From: Nocardioides terrigena | Lineage (GTDB): Bacteria > Actinomycetota > Actinomycetes > Propionibacteriales > Nocardioidaceae | Reading direction: 5' to 3' | Assembly (NCBI RefSeq): GCF_003047265.1 | Contig: NZ_PZYY01000006.1 | Location: forward strand, 310,001-374,000 | Length of the DNA stretch: 64,000 bases | Part shown: positions 25,387-33,946 of the stretch, in pieces | Numbering within the stretch: the stretch's first letter is position 1 | Layout: every line of letters starts with the position of its first letter | Notes under the pieces: generated by a model | What the model saw: the letters and a program-made list of their open reading frames with translations, nothing else | What the model was told of the DNA's origin: nothing | Database searches by the model: none | Made by a program: the position numbers and the translations under genes

Positions 25387-26711
25387 GCCGTCTCCGCCAG
25401 CTCCCCGTCAGCCAGAGGATCGGTCGGATCCGACGCCTCTGCCGCTCGCTTCCACTTCGCCTCGTCGATGCCGCGGTCGGTGTCGAAGGTGACGAGTTTG
25501 CCGAAGTCGAGGATGCGCTCGTTCTGGCTGAACAAGCTGTCATGGCCGCCCTCGCGACCGGCGAGGATGGCGGCCCACATGCGGGTCTCGCCGAGCACAG
25601 CGGGGTTACGTTCGAGCCGCTTGATGCCGCTCAGGTACTGGGCTGTGAACCGTGACTCGCGGTAGCCGTCGATCGAGTAGTAGTAGTCGGGCGTGAGGGC
25701 GCAGAACCACTCGTCGTCGAGGTTGAGGAACTGCCACTTGAGGCCGGCGTGCTTGTAGTAGCTGACCTGCGATGGGTTGGTCTTCTTGGCGTGCGGCTTG
25801 AAGACGGAGCGCCAATGGGTGCCGCTAGTGTTCCAGCTCCGTGGCGACAGGTCGTCGGTGGCGCGGAAGTAGAGCATGTGGCGCTTGCCGTGGAAGGCGC
25901 AGTCATCGCGGAGGTCTTGCCGGAAGGCGTTGTTGAGCAAGCGCACCAGTATTCGCTCGCTGTCCGGGCTGCCGTCGAGCAGTTCGCCGGTGGCCTCGAT
26001 CGTCGGGTCACCGTTCACCGCGCCCGCCAGCGCGGTGTCCTCGACGGGGCTCCACGTCAGCAGCCGGCCGCCGAAGAGGGTGAAGTCGTCTTGGATGTCG
26101 AGGCTGCTCTCGCGCTGTAGGTCGTAGACCTTCCGGGGGAGTGTGACTGCGGCGTCGTATGCCCAGAACACGTCGGGCATCGTCACAGGCAGCAGGTTCG
26201 ACTCCAGGGTTTCATCACGCAGATCAGCGACGGGCGTGTGCGCGCGGCCGTGAGGATCCGCAACCGCGAACAGCCGGTCGGAGACGTCCCCTTCAAGGGA
26301 CATGGTGATCTTGTTGAAGTCCACACGTCCGCTGGCGCGACGGGCGGGATCCGCGAAGTAGGACTGGATGTGCGCCCACCAGGCTTCGCCCCGCTTGGGG
26401 TGTGAGCAGACCAGCAGGACGGGCATTGAAGACTTCATCCAGTAGTCCAGGTCGCGCTCGTCGCAGTCGTAGTGGAACCGGTCGGCGGTTTCACCGGGGA
26501 AGTCGTTGTCGCTGGCCTTGCTTTGCACCTGGAGGTGGCAGTTGCTGACTTCGCCCGTCGCAGGATCGCGCAGCTCGATCGTGCCATCGATCCCGGCGTC
26601 GACTGTGCGCTCGTGCCAGACGTGATCCATGGCGCTGACCCGCTGGTGGATAAGGGCAATACCAGCATCGCCGATGTGCGCGCTGCGGCTGACCTGCTTA
26701 CCGCTTCCCAC
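25383..26711 (-). CDS. DREN (DUF4365)-APAZ nuclease effector of a SPARDA-type system
   Basis: This 442-residue protein has an N-terminal DUF4365-like PD-(D/E)xK nuclease: HIGDAGIALIHQRVSAMDHV, then Asp38, Asp42 and Glu46 in VDAGIDGTIEL, and Gln63-x-Lys65 in LQVQSK. The rest (about 150-442) is an APAZ-like region that pairs with short Argonautes. In characterised SPARDA systems, guide and target binding frees this nuclease to degrade DNA and stop the infected cell. The GTG at 26711 is chosen: GAGGTGA lies just upstream and it gives the usual start. The longer frame to 26951 lacks support. It is the first gene of the operon. Confidence 0.85.
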   Translation of the reverse strand: MGSGKQVSRSAHIGDAGIALIHQRVSAMDHVWHERTVDAGIDGTIELRDPATGEVSNCHLQVQSKASDNDFPGETADRFHYDCDERDLDYWMKSSMPVLLVCSHPKRGEAWWAHIQSYFADPARRASGRVDFNKITMSLEGDVSDRLFAVADPHGRAHTPVADLRDETLESNLLPVTMPDVFWAYDAAVTLPRKVYDLQRESSLDIQDDFTLFGGRLLTWSPVEDTALAGAVNGDPTIEATGELLDGSPDSERILVRLLNNAFRQDLRDDCAFHGKRHMLYFRATDDLSPRSWNTSGTHWRSVFKPHAKKTNPSQVSYYKHAGLKWQFLNLDDEWFCALTPDYYYSIDGYRESRFTAQYLSGIKRLERNPAVLGETRMWAAILAGREGGHDSLFSQNERILDFGKLVTFDTDRGIDEAKWKRAAEASDPTDPLADGELAETA

Positions 26712-27008
26712 CCGGTCACCTCGCTTCTGCCGAGGAATCTGGAGAGCCTCGGCTCTTTGAGGGTACGAGTCGCCACCGACAGTACGAGGCAGGCGCGGTT
26801 CAGAGGCGGTGCTACCTGCGGGTGTCCGGATTTGATGAGGCCCACGCCTTTCGAGAGGACCGGTAGGCATCGTCGTTGTCACGCTCCACCTCAAGTCAGC
26901 GGCGTGTCCCAGCGCCCTCTGCCCAGCGCGGGTATCACGTAGGTCGCTCAACTTGTGGGGAGATTCGCGGCGAGGGCTCCCGCTTGCTCCGACTAGTGTC
27001 TGTCAGCG

Positions 27009-27449
27009 ATGGATTCCGGAATCGACCCCTCAGTGCTGCGCGCCGCTCGCGAGAAGGCGGGCCTGACCCAGCATGAGTTGGCGCGTCTAGTTGGTGCCGC
27101 CGGTGGGGAGCGCATATCTCGTTGGGAGCTGGGCGCGTCGGTTCCTCGGCCGGACTTCTTGGTCAAGCTTGCCAGAGCGCTCGACATCCCGACCCTTCGT
27201 CTAATTCACATGGAGGGTGAGGTTCCTGATCTCAGAGCACTGCGTTTGAAGGCGGGGCTGACGGTGCCCGAGTTGGCTGCGGCCGTCAACGTGGCTGTGC
27301 CGACCTACTACGCCTGGGAGCAAGGCCGTTGGACCCGACTCCCAGCAGCCAGGCAGCTTGAGAGTCTCGCGCGTGGGTTGGGGGACACAGTCGACGTCGT
27401 CGCCGCGGCCTTCCAGGAAGCCCGGCAGCAGCGTCTGCGGCGCGGGTAG
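27009..27449 (+). CDS. Tandem XRE-type HTH regulator
   Basis: This 146-residue protein consists of two helix-turn-helix domains. The first spans residues 8-62 (LRAAREKAGLTQHELARLVG, ISRWELGASVPRPDFL). The second spans 73-135 (LRALRLKAGLTVPELAAAVN, TYYAWEQGRWTRL). No other domain is present. It is divergent from the Argonaute operon across 297 bases and is the likely regulator of it, by position only. A TAGTGT -10-like box at 26994-26999 lies 10 bases before the ATG, so transcription may start at or next to the start codon. Confidence 0.8.
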   Translation: MDSGIDPSVLRAAREKAGLTQHELARLVGAAGGERISRWELGASVPRPDFLVKLARALDIPTLRLIHMEGEVPDLRALRLKAGLTVPELAAAVNVAVPTYYAWEQGRWTRLPAARQLESLARGLGDTVDVVAAAFQEARQQRLRRG

Positions 27450-27774
27450 GTCTAGCGCCGTAGACGGGCGCGCCTGGCGCCGAGTTGACCGTAATCCACA
27501 GGGAGATATTCCTCCCGAAAAGTCCGCATGATTTGTGGTCCCATTGACCTGGATGTTCGGTGCGTGCGAGCGCTCAGTCCCATCGGGGGGATTGGGCCAC
27601 GCAACCACTTCCGGTCAGGACTCGGGCGATGACATCTCGGAATCGGTCAGCTGTGGATAACGATTCGCTCGATAGAAATGCACTAGTGTGTTGCTATCGA
27701 GTCGGGCTCGCGATGACCGCTCCCGGCACGTCTTGACACGTAGGTGATCGAGACAAGAGAGGACTCGGGGATCC
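27450..27774. other. Intergenic region upstream of the Tad pilus operon
   Basis: This 325-base region without a gene should hold the promoter of the long pilus operon. It contains a nested palindrome at 27668-27701, listed separately, whose centre carries a TAGTGT box in the same ACTAGTGT context as the box before the tandem HTH gene. Two CTGTGGATAA/ATCCACAG-like stretches (27493-27501 and 27651-27660) are also present. Confidence 0.5.
27668..27701. promoter_or_regulatory. Nested palindrome upstream of the pilus operon
   Basis: CTCGATAG (27668-27675) and CTATCGAG (27694-27701) are perfect reverse complements. The palindrome CACTAGTG (27681-27688) sits at the exact centre. The TAGTGT inside it is a plausible -10, so a dimeric repressor bound here would cover the core promoter. 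Confidence 0.5.
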
Positions 27775-28455
27775 ATGTCGATGAACACTGCTCAACAAGC
27801 ACGGGACGAGGTTGGCGCCAGTATCAAGGCACCTCCCGACCACAACCATTTCCCACGGCTGAGGCGCCGCCGCAGGCGTTGGGTCCTGGCACTCTGCGCG
27901 GCTCTTGTCGCTGCCGGCGGCCTGGGGACCGCGTTCGCGTTCACCTCGGTTAACGACACCCAAGAGGTCCTGGTCGTCAGCAACGACATCAAGCGTGGCG
28001 AGACCATCGAGGCCGGCGACCTCGCCGTCGTGCGGGTCAGCGTCGACCCGGCGTTGACCCCGGTCCCCGGCAGCCAGAAGGCCGAGCTCGAGGGCAGCCG
28101 CGCTGCCGTCGACCTGTGGGCCGGCACTCTGCTCACCGCGCAGGCAGTCACCGACAACCTGGTGCCGGGGGAGGGAGAGTCCCTGGTAGGCATCAGCCTT
28201 ACTCCCGCGCAGATGCCGTCAGAGCCGCTCTACGGCGGCGACGTCGTCCGGATCGTCACCACGCCCGGCGACCAGGGCGAGATCACCGACAGGGAGCCGG
28301 TCACCATCGAGGCCACCGTCGTTGGTGTTAACCGGGTCGAGGAGACGGGGGAGACCGTCGTCGACGTCGCGGTGCCCGAAGCCGAGGCGGCCGAACTGGC
28401 TGCCCGGGCTGCCACCGGACGGGTCGCACTCGTCCTGGACGCCCGGGAGCGCTGA
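27775..28455 (+). CDS. cpaB: SAF-domain pilus assembly protein (CpaB-like)
   Basis: This 226-residue protein has a basic N-terminal segment, one membrane helix (residues about 38-58, RWVLALCAALVAAGGLGTAF), then an extracytoplasmic SAF domain (EVLVVSNDIKRGETIEAGDLAVVRV) and a beta-rich tail. SAF/CpaB proteins line the export path of Flp pili. It opens a same-strand run of pilus genes with short gaps or overlaps. The protein is shorter than CpaB of proteobacteria, as is usual in actinobacteria. The ATG at 27775 is used; an alternative lies at 27784. Confidence 0.8.
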   Translation: MSMNTAQQARDEVGASIKAPPDHNHFPRLRRRRRRWVLALCAALVAAGGLGTAFAFTSVNDTQEVLVVSNDIKRGETIEAGDLAVVRVSVDPALTPVPGSQKAELEGSRAAVDLWAGTLLTAQAVTDNLVPGEGESLVGISLTPAQMPSEPLYGGDVVRIVTTPGDQGEITDREPVTIEATVVGVNRVEETGETVVDVAVPEAEAAELAARAATGRVALVLDARER

Positions 28456-28458
28456 GGC

Positions 28459-29298
28459 ATGGCGGTGATCGTCCTGGCCTCCGCGAGCGGTTCGCCCGGC
28501 GTGTCCACCACGGCGCTCGGGCTAACCCTCAACTGGCACCGACCCGTGCTCCTGGTCGACGCAGACCCGACCGGATCCTCATCGGTCTTCGCCGGCTACT
28601 TCCAGGGCGCCCAGGAGCCGACCGGCGGCCTGATCAACCTCGCTCTCTCCCTGCGCGAGGGAACGCTGGCGGACGCGCTGCCCCGGGAGACGCTGCTGCT
28701 GGACCCCGAGGCGCCGGCCGAGCGGTCTGCTTGGTTCCTACCCGGCATCCGGGCCCACGAGCAGGCCCCCAGCCTGCTGCCCCTGTGGGAACCGCTCACC
28801 GAGCAACTGCGCGCCCTCGACCGCAACGGCCAGGACGTCATCGTCGACGCCGGACGACTCGGCCTCGCCGGCTGGCCCCAGCCGCTGATCGCTGCCTCCG
28901 ACCTGACCCTGCTCGTCACCCGCAGCTCGCTGCCGGCCCTGGCCGGTGCCACCAGCTGGGCCAAGACCCTGCGGGCACAGTTCGCCGCGGTCGGTGGGCT
29001 CTCCCGTCTCGGGGGACTCCTCGTCGACGAGGAGCGACGCTGGCCCTCGCTTCCCACCGGCGCCCGAGTCCGGCCCTACACCGCACGCCAGATCGCCAAG
29101 GCCCTCCAGATCCCCGTGGTCGCCTCCGTGGACTGGGAGCCCGAGGTGGCCGAGGTCTACTCCCACGGCGCCCGCAAGCCACGCAAGTTCGAGTCCTCCG
29201 GACTGCGGCGCGGCTACCGGGGCAGCACCGCCGCAATCCAGTCCATCCTCGGCGCCAACCAGGCCGCCCTCGCTCCCACGAACGGAGGCCACGCATGA
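28459..29298 (+). CDS. TadZ/MinD-like P-loop ATPase
   Basis: This 279-residue protein starts MAVIVLASASGSPGVSTTAL, a deviant Walker A of the ParA/MinD class, followed by VLLVDADPTGSSSVFAG. The usual Lys of the P-loop (GKT/GKS) is replaced, since it reads GSPGVSTT. TadZ-like proteins position the pilus machine at the membrane or pole. It begins 3 bases after the SAF gene and overlaps tadA by ATGA. A second protein with the same kind of P-loop is encoded at 44206-45060. Confidence 0.8.
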   Translation: MAVIVLASASGSPGVSTTALGLTLNWHRPVLLVDADPTGSSSVFAGYFQGAQEPTGGLINLALSLREGTLADALPRETLLLDPEAPAERSAWFLPGIRAHEQAPSLLPLWEPLTEQLRALDRNGQDVIVDAGRLGLAGWPQPLIAASDLTLLVTRSSLPALAGATSWAKTLRAQFAAVGGLSRLGGLLVDEERRWPSLPTGARVRPYTARQIAKALQIPVVASVDWEPEVAEVYSHGARKPRKFESSGLRRGYRGSTAAIQSILGANQAALAPTNGGHA

Positions 29299-30974
29299 GC
29301 ACCAACGGACACCACCCGGAGACCAACGGCCGCGACCCGCTGCGCGCAGACGAGTGGCTTGAGGCCCGCCATGCCGCGAACCGTGAGCAGACCTCGCCGT
29401 TCGCCCGAGGACGCGGTTCCAACGGCACCCCGCCGCCCCCGCCGGTCGTCGAGGACGACGACCCGACCTCGCTGCCGATCTTCGCCGGCGCCTGGACCAG
29501 CGAAGGCGAGGGCCAGCTGCCTGGCCGCGCCCGCTCGGAGTTCAGCCTGCGCCCGCTTGTGGCGCCCGCACCGGAGGAGCACCAAGACACCCGCGGCACG
29601 GATGGCGAGGTCGAGCTGGACTGGGAGCTGATCGCGCAATACCGCGCTGAGATCTCGTCGCGACTGACCGCCCGGCTCGACAAGGAAGGTGGTCGGGTCA
29701 CCGAGGAGGACCGCGAGCAGATGGGCCTCGACGTCATCGAGGAGCTCATCAAATCCGAGGCCGAGACGTTGGTCTCGACCGGCCGTCCGCCGTGGACGAA
29801 GGACCACGAGAAGGCACTCAAGTCCGCCCTCCACGCCGCCCTGTTCGGGCTCGGCCGCCTGCAGCCCCTGGTCGAGCGCGAGGACGTCGAGAACATCATC
29901 GTCATCGCCCGCGGCCCGGTCTGCTCGGTGTGGCTGGAGCTGGTCGACGGCACCCTTGTGGAGGCCGCCCCGATCGCCGACTCCGAGGACGAGCTGCGCG
30001 AGTTCCTCTCCGACCTAGGCGCACGGCAGAACCGGCCCTTCACCGAGGCCCGGCCGCACCTGGACCTCCGGCTGCCCGGGGGAGCGCGGCTCGCGGCCGG
30101 CTCCTGGGTGATGGCCTACACCTCCGTCGTGATCCGTCGCCACAGCATGCGCGAGGTGTCGATGGACGAGATGGTCTACGACCGCAAGGCGTGCAGCGCG
30201 GTCCTGGCCGACTTCGTCGCAACCTGCGTGCGCGCGGGCAAGAGCATCGTCGTCTCCGGGGTCCAAGGCAGCGGCAAGACCACTTGGGTCCGGGCCCTGT
30301 GCTCGTGCATCCCGCCCTGGGAGATGATCGGCACCTTCGAGACCGAGTTCGAGCTGCACCTGCACGAGCTCGTCGACCGCCACAAGATCGTCCACGCGTG
30401 GGAGCACCGCCCCGGATCCGGCGAGGTCGGCATCGACGGCCGCCAGGCCGGTGAGTTCAGCCTCGAGGAGGCCATCCACCACTCCTTCCGGTTCAACCTC
30501 GCCCGCCAGATCGTCGGTGAGGTCCGCGGCCCGGAGGTCTGGAACATGCTCAAGGCCATGGAGTCCGGGCCGGGCTCGATCAGCACCACCCACGCCCGCA
30601 GTGCCGAGCACACGATCGAGAAGCTCGTCTCCTGCGCCATGGAGAAAGGCCCCCAGGTCACCCGCGAGCTGGCAATCAGCAAGCTGGCCGCCGCGATCGA
30701 CATCGTGATGTACCTGCGCTCGGAGGTCGTCGCCAATCCCGACGGCACCTTCCGCAAGCAGCGCTGGGTCGAGGAGGTCCTGGTCGTCCAGCCCAGCATC
30801 GACGCCGCCAGGGGATACGCCACCACCCCGATCTTCGCCCCTAACCAGCTCGGCCAGGCCGTCGCGACCGGCAAGCTCGACAACTTCCTCGCCCAGGAGC
30901 TGGCGCGGCATGGGTTCGACCTCGAGGCGTACAAGGCCGAGTCCCAGGCCAACCCGGGGGTGGCCACCTCATGA
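29295..30974 (+). CDS. tadA: TadA/CpaF secretion ATPase
   Basis: This 559-residue hexameric-type ATPase has Walker A GVQGSGKTTW at about residue 321, an Asp-box-like ETEFELHLHEL, the FNLARQIVGEVRGPEVWNML region with Walker B, and the His box STTHARSAEHTIEKL. The N-terminal 110 residues are Pro-rich and probably disordered. It powers assembly of Flp/Tad pilin. The true start is the ATG at 29295, overlapping the previous stop; a longer frame from 28731 is spurious. It is followed by overlapping tadB and tadC genes. Confidence 0.92.
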   Translation: MSTNGHHPETNGRDPLRADEWLEARHAANREQTSPFARGRGSNGTPPPPPVVEDDDPTSLPIFAGAWTSEGEGQLPGRARSEFSLRPLVAPAPEEHQDTRGTDGEVELDWELIAQYRAEISSRLTARLDKEGGRVTEEDREQMGLDVIEELIKSEAETLVSTGRPPWTKDHEKALKSALHAALFGLGRLQPLVEREDVENIIVIARGPVCSVWLELVDGTLVEAAPIADSEDELREFLSDLGARQNRPFTEARPHLDLRLPGGARLAAGSWVMAYTSVVIRRHSMREVSMDEMVYDRKACSAVLADFVATCVRAGKSIVVSGVQGSGKTTWVRALCSCIPPWEMIGTFETEFELHLHELVDRHKIVHAWEHRPGSGEVGIDGRQAGEFSLEEAIHHSFRFNLARQIVGEVRGPEVWNMLKAMESGPGSISTTHARSAEHTIEKLVSCAMEKGPQVTRELAISKLAAAIDIVMYLRSEVVANPDGTFRKQRWVEEVLVVQPSIDAARGYATTPIFAPNQLGQAVATGKLDNFLAQELARHGFDLEAYKAESQANPGVATS

Positions 30975-31903
30975 GCACTGCGTTCCTGCCCGCCGTCTTC
31001 GGGGCGCTCATCGTTATCGGTCTGATCGGGATGGTCTACGCGCTAATCCCCGCGCCGCCCGAGCCGCCGCGGCCCGCCCGGACCGTCACCCCGTTCGGGC
31101 GGCTGGGGAACTGGTTCGTCCGGCTCGACCGGCGCACCCGGATGCTGATGGTCGGCGGTGCCGTGGCTGGCCTCCTGGTCGCGCTGGTGACCGGCTGGGT
31201 GATCGCGATCGTGCTCGTCCCGGCCGGGATCGTCGGTATCCCGCTGTTGCTGACGCCCCCGCCGGCGGCCGCGAGCATCGAGAAGCTCGAGGCGCTCGAG
31301 GAGTGGACGCGGTCCCTGTCGGGCAAGCTGACCGCCGGCCAGTCCCTGCGCTCGGCGCTCATTAAGTCCCTGCAGTCCGCGCCGGCGCCGATCGAGCGCG
31401 AGGTCGGACTGATGGTCTCCCGGTTGTGGAACAACACCGCCAGCACCGAGGACGTGCTGCGCGCCTTCGCCGAGGACCTCAACGACTCCACTGGCGACGT
31501 CGTCGCCAGCCAGCTGATCCTTGCCGCCAGCGGCCGCGGCCAGGCCGGACTGTCGAAGGCCTTGGACGCCCTCGCTGAGACCGTCGCCTCCGACGTGCGC
31601 GCTCGCCGCCAGATTGCCGCCGACCAGGCCAAGCCCCGCACCACCGCCCGCACCGTCACCGTGATCACCCTCGGTGTGCTGGGCATGCTCGCCTTCACCG
31701 GGGACTACATCGAGCCCTACGGGTCCCCGCTGGGCCAGGTCATCCTCGCCGTCCTGCTCTCGGCCTACGTGGCCACGCTGCTGTGGATGCGCCGGATGGC
31801 TGTCGCCAAGCCGCTCCCGCGGTTCCTCGACCTCCAGGCCCGCAACGCCCACCGCGCCGCCCAGCGCACGGCACCGGGCGAGAAGGAAGGAGCGCTCGCA
31901 TGA
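30971..31903 (+). CDS. tadB: TadB-like inner-membrane protein
   Basis: This 310-residue protein has N-terminal membrane helices (LPAVFGALIVIGLIGMVYAL; LMVGGAVAGLLVALVTGWVI), a cytoplasmic GspF/TadB domain (EEWTRSLSGKLTAGQSLRSA, then DVVASQLILAASGRGQAGL), and C-terminal helices (TVTVITLGVLGMLAFTG; VILAVLLSAYVATLLW). TadB and TadC form the membrane platform for pilus assembly. It overlaps tadA and tadC by 4 bases each. Confidence 0.88.
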   Translation: MSTAFLPAVFGALIVIGLIGMVYALIPAPPEPPRPARTVTPFGRLGNWFVRLDRRTRMLMVGGAVAGLLVALVTGWVIAIVLVPAGIVGIPLLLTPPPAAASIEKLEALEEWTRSLSGKLTAGQSLRSALIKSLQSAPAPIEREVGLMVSRLWNNTASTEDVLRAFAEDLNDSTGDVVASQLILAASGRGQAGLSKALDALAETVASDVRARRQIAADQAKPRTTARTVTVITLGVLGMLAFTGDYIEPYGSPLGQVILAVLLSAYVATLLWMRRMAVAKPLPRFLDLQARNAHRAAQRTAPGEKEGALA

Positions 31904-32811
31904 CCGGCCTGCAGATCGCGCTCGCCAGCGGCACCCTCATCGGACTGGCCCTCGCCCTGCTCGTATGGCGCCTCGCGCCCTCCGACCCCGACCTGGTCGA
32001 CGCGCTGGACCGTCTCTCACCTGACCACGTCGTGCCCCGCCGCAACACTCCCGGCCTCGACGTCGACACCGGCGCCGGCTCGGCGGTCGATCGGATCGGC
32101 TTGTGGGCGATGAAGAACCTGCCCGGCGGCGCCTGGGCCCACACGCCTCGCAAGGACCTGGCCATCCTGCAGATCAGCGAGACCCGGTTCCACGGCGAGA
32201 AGGTCGTCTGGGCACTGCTCGGCCTGATCATGCCGCCGCTGCTGGCCGCCTTCTTCACTCTGATCGGCCTCCCGCTGCCGTTCGCCATTCCGACGCTCGG
32301 CTCGCTGGCCCTGGCAGCCCTGTTCTGGTTCATGCCCAACTACAACGCCGCCGACGACGCCAAGAAGGCCCGCATCGAGTTCAGCCGCGCCCTGGGCGCC
32401 TACATCGACATGGTGGCCACCGGCGTCCGCGACGGATCCAGCGGCCAGCAGGCGCTGCGCTCGGCAGCCGAGGTCGGCGACAAGTGGGTCTTCAAGCGGA
32501 TCGAGAGCGAGCTGCGCCGCGCCCGCTACATGACCCGCGCACCCTGGGACTCCCTGCACGGTCTCGCCGACGAGCTCGCCGTCCCCGAGCTCGATGACCT
32601 CGCCGACATCATGCAGCAGTCCGGCCAGGACGGAGCCCAGATCTACAACAACCTCCGGGCCCGCGCCGCCGCACTCCGGTCGGCGATGCTCAGCGCCGAG
32701 GTCGGCAAGGCCAACGCCACCTCCGAGCGCATGTACATCCCAGCCAGCCTGCTCGGCATCGTCTTCATGGCGATCCTCGTCACCCCCTCCCTGCTCCGTT
32801 TCACCACCTGA
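31900..32811 (+). CDS. tadC: TadC-like inner-membrane protein
   Basis: This 303-residue protein has one N-terminal helix, a helical hairpin (VVWALLGLIMPPLLAAFFTL; ALAALFWFMPNY), a GspF-like cytoplasmic domain (FSRALGAYIDMVATGVRDGS, DELAVPELDDLADIMQQSG) and a final helix (PASLLGIVFMAILVTPSLL). It is the second platform protein of the Tad machine. The start at 31900 overlaps the tadB stop; the frame open from 31783 is not used. Confidence 0.88.
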   Translation: MTGLQIALASGTLIGLALALLVWRLAPSDPDLVDALDRLSPDHVVPRRNTPGLDVDTGAGSAVDRIGLWAMKNLPGGAWAHTPRKDLAILQISETRFHGEKVVWALLGLIMPPLLAAFFTLIGLPLPFAIPTLGSLALAALFWFMPNYNAADDAKKARIEFSRALGAYIDMVATGVRDGSSGQQALRSAAEVGDKWVFKRIESELRRARYMTRAPWDSLHGLADELAVPELDDLADIMQQSGQDGAQIYNNLRARAAALRSAMLSAEVGKANATSERMYIPASLLGIVFMAILVTPSLLRFTT

Positions 32812-32885
32812 CCGACCTAACACCGACCCCAAAGAACCAGGGTCACCCAGACCGCAAACCGAACAACCAGGAAGGAAGAACCCCG

Positions 32886-33089
32886 ATGTTGAAGCTCTTC
32901 ATCGCCCTCCAGATGGCGGCGCTGACCTCGCTCGCCTCCCTCGAGGACCGCGTCACCCGGCAGCGCGACGAGCGCGGCTCCGTCACGATCGAGCAGGTCC
33001 TGTGGGCCGGCGCCGTGATCGTCATCGTCGGCATCGTCGTCGCGGCCATCAAGTTCTTCGTGACCAGCGAGTCCGCCAAGATCAAGTAG
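32886..33089 (+). CDS. flp: Flp-type pilin
   Basis: This 67-residue protein has a charged leader ending in RDERGSVTIEQVL, then a long hydrophobic helix (WAGAVIVIVGIVVAAIKFF). The G|SVTIE junction is the class IV prepilin cleavage site, with Glu at +5, and it recurs in the next three genes. It is likely the major pilin subunit, processed by a prepilin peptidase that is not encoded in this window. AGGAAGG lies upstream of the ATG. Confidence 0.85.
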   Translation: MLKLFIALQMAALTSLASLEDRVTRQRDERGSVTIEQVLWAGAVIVIVGIVVAAIKFFVTSESAKIK

Positions 33090-33095
33090 GCCGCC

Positions 33096-33491
33096 ATGTT
33101 CGCCAGCCTCCACCGCCGCAGCCGGGACGAGCGCGGGTCGGTGACCATCCAGATGGTCTTCCTGATGCCCGCGCTGTTCCTGCTGATGTTCCTCGGCCTC
33201 CAAGGCGCCCTTTACTACCACGCGAAGCAGGTAGCGCTCGCGGCCGCGCAGGAGGGCGCCCGTGAGGCAGGCAGCGAGAACGGCACCCGCGACGCCGGTG
33301 TGGCCACGGCGAACACGTTCCTCCACGACGCCGGAGGCTCCGACGTGATGACCTCCACCAGCGTCTCCGGATCACGGACCACGACCACCGCCACGATCAC
33401 CGTCACGGGCAAGTCCATGAGCGTCATCCCCGGCTGGCACGTGACCGTCACCCAGAGCGCCAGCGTCCCGGTCGAGAGGCTCACCGAATGA
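33096..33491 (+). CDS. TadE-like minor pilin (first copy)
   Basis: This 131-residue protein has the leader RSRDERGSVTIQMVFLMPAL and a long hydrophobic N-terminal helix, then an extracytoplasmic Thr/Ser-rich region (SVSGSRTTTTATITVTGKSM). The +5 position is Gln rather than Glu. It matches TadE-like pseudopilins that accompany Flp pili. It starts 6 bases after the pilin gene and overlaps the next by ATGA. Confidence 0.82.
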   Translation: MFASLHRRSRDERGSVTIQMVFLMPALFLLMFLGLQGALYYHAKQVALAAAQEGAREAGSENGTRDAGVATANTFLHDAGGSDVMTSTSVSGSRTTTTATITVTGKSMSVIPGWHVTVTQSASVPVERLTE

Positions 33492-33946
33492 CCAGGCAGA
33501 CGAGGCGGACCAGCGCACGCCGCCGGCGCCGGGACGAGCGCGGGTCGGTGGCCATCGAGGCCGCGATCGGCGTCCCGGCCTTCGGCCTGTTCGTGGCGAT
33601 GATCATCCTCGGCGGCCGCGTGGAGATCGCCAAGCAGTCCGTGGCCGCAGCCGCCTACGAGGCGGCACGAGCGGCCTCCATCGAGCGGACCCAGAGCGAG
33701 GCCATCACCTCCGGCAAGTCCGCGGCCACCAGCAGCCTGCACGACCAGGGCCTGCAGTGCACGACCACCAACATCACGATCAACGCTGCGGCCTTCAACG
33801 CCCCGCTGGGAACCACCGCCCAGGTCACCGCCACCGTGACCTGCAAGGTCGACGTGGCGGACCTGAGCATCCCCGGCCTGCCCGGCACCCGGACGATCAC
33901 CGCCACCGCCAGCAGCCCCGTCGACGCCTACCGGGAGCGCCGATGA
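33488..33946 (+). CDS. TadE-like minor pilin (second copy)
   Basis: This 152-residue protein has a very basic leader (RRTSARRRRRDERGSVAIEA) with Glu at +5, a hydrophobic helix (GVPAFGLFVAMIILGG) and an exported domain with two Cys residues (LQCTTTN and VTCKVD) that could form a disulfide. It is a second TadE-type protein and probably a minor pilin. It overlaps both neighbours by 4 bases. Confidence 0.8.
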   Translation: MTRQTRRTSARRRRRDERGSVAIEAAIGVPAFGLFVAMIILGGRVEIAKQSVAAAAYEAARAASIERTQSEAITSGKSAATSSLHDQGLQCTTTNITINAAAFNAPLGTTAQVTATVTCKVDVADLSIPGLPGTRTITATASSPVDAYRERR

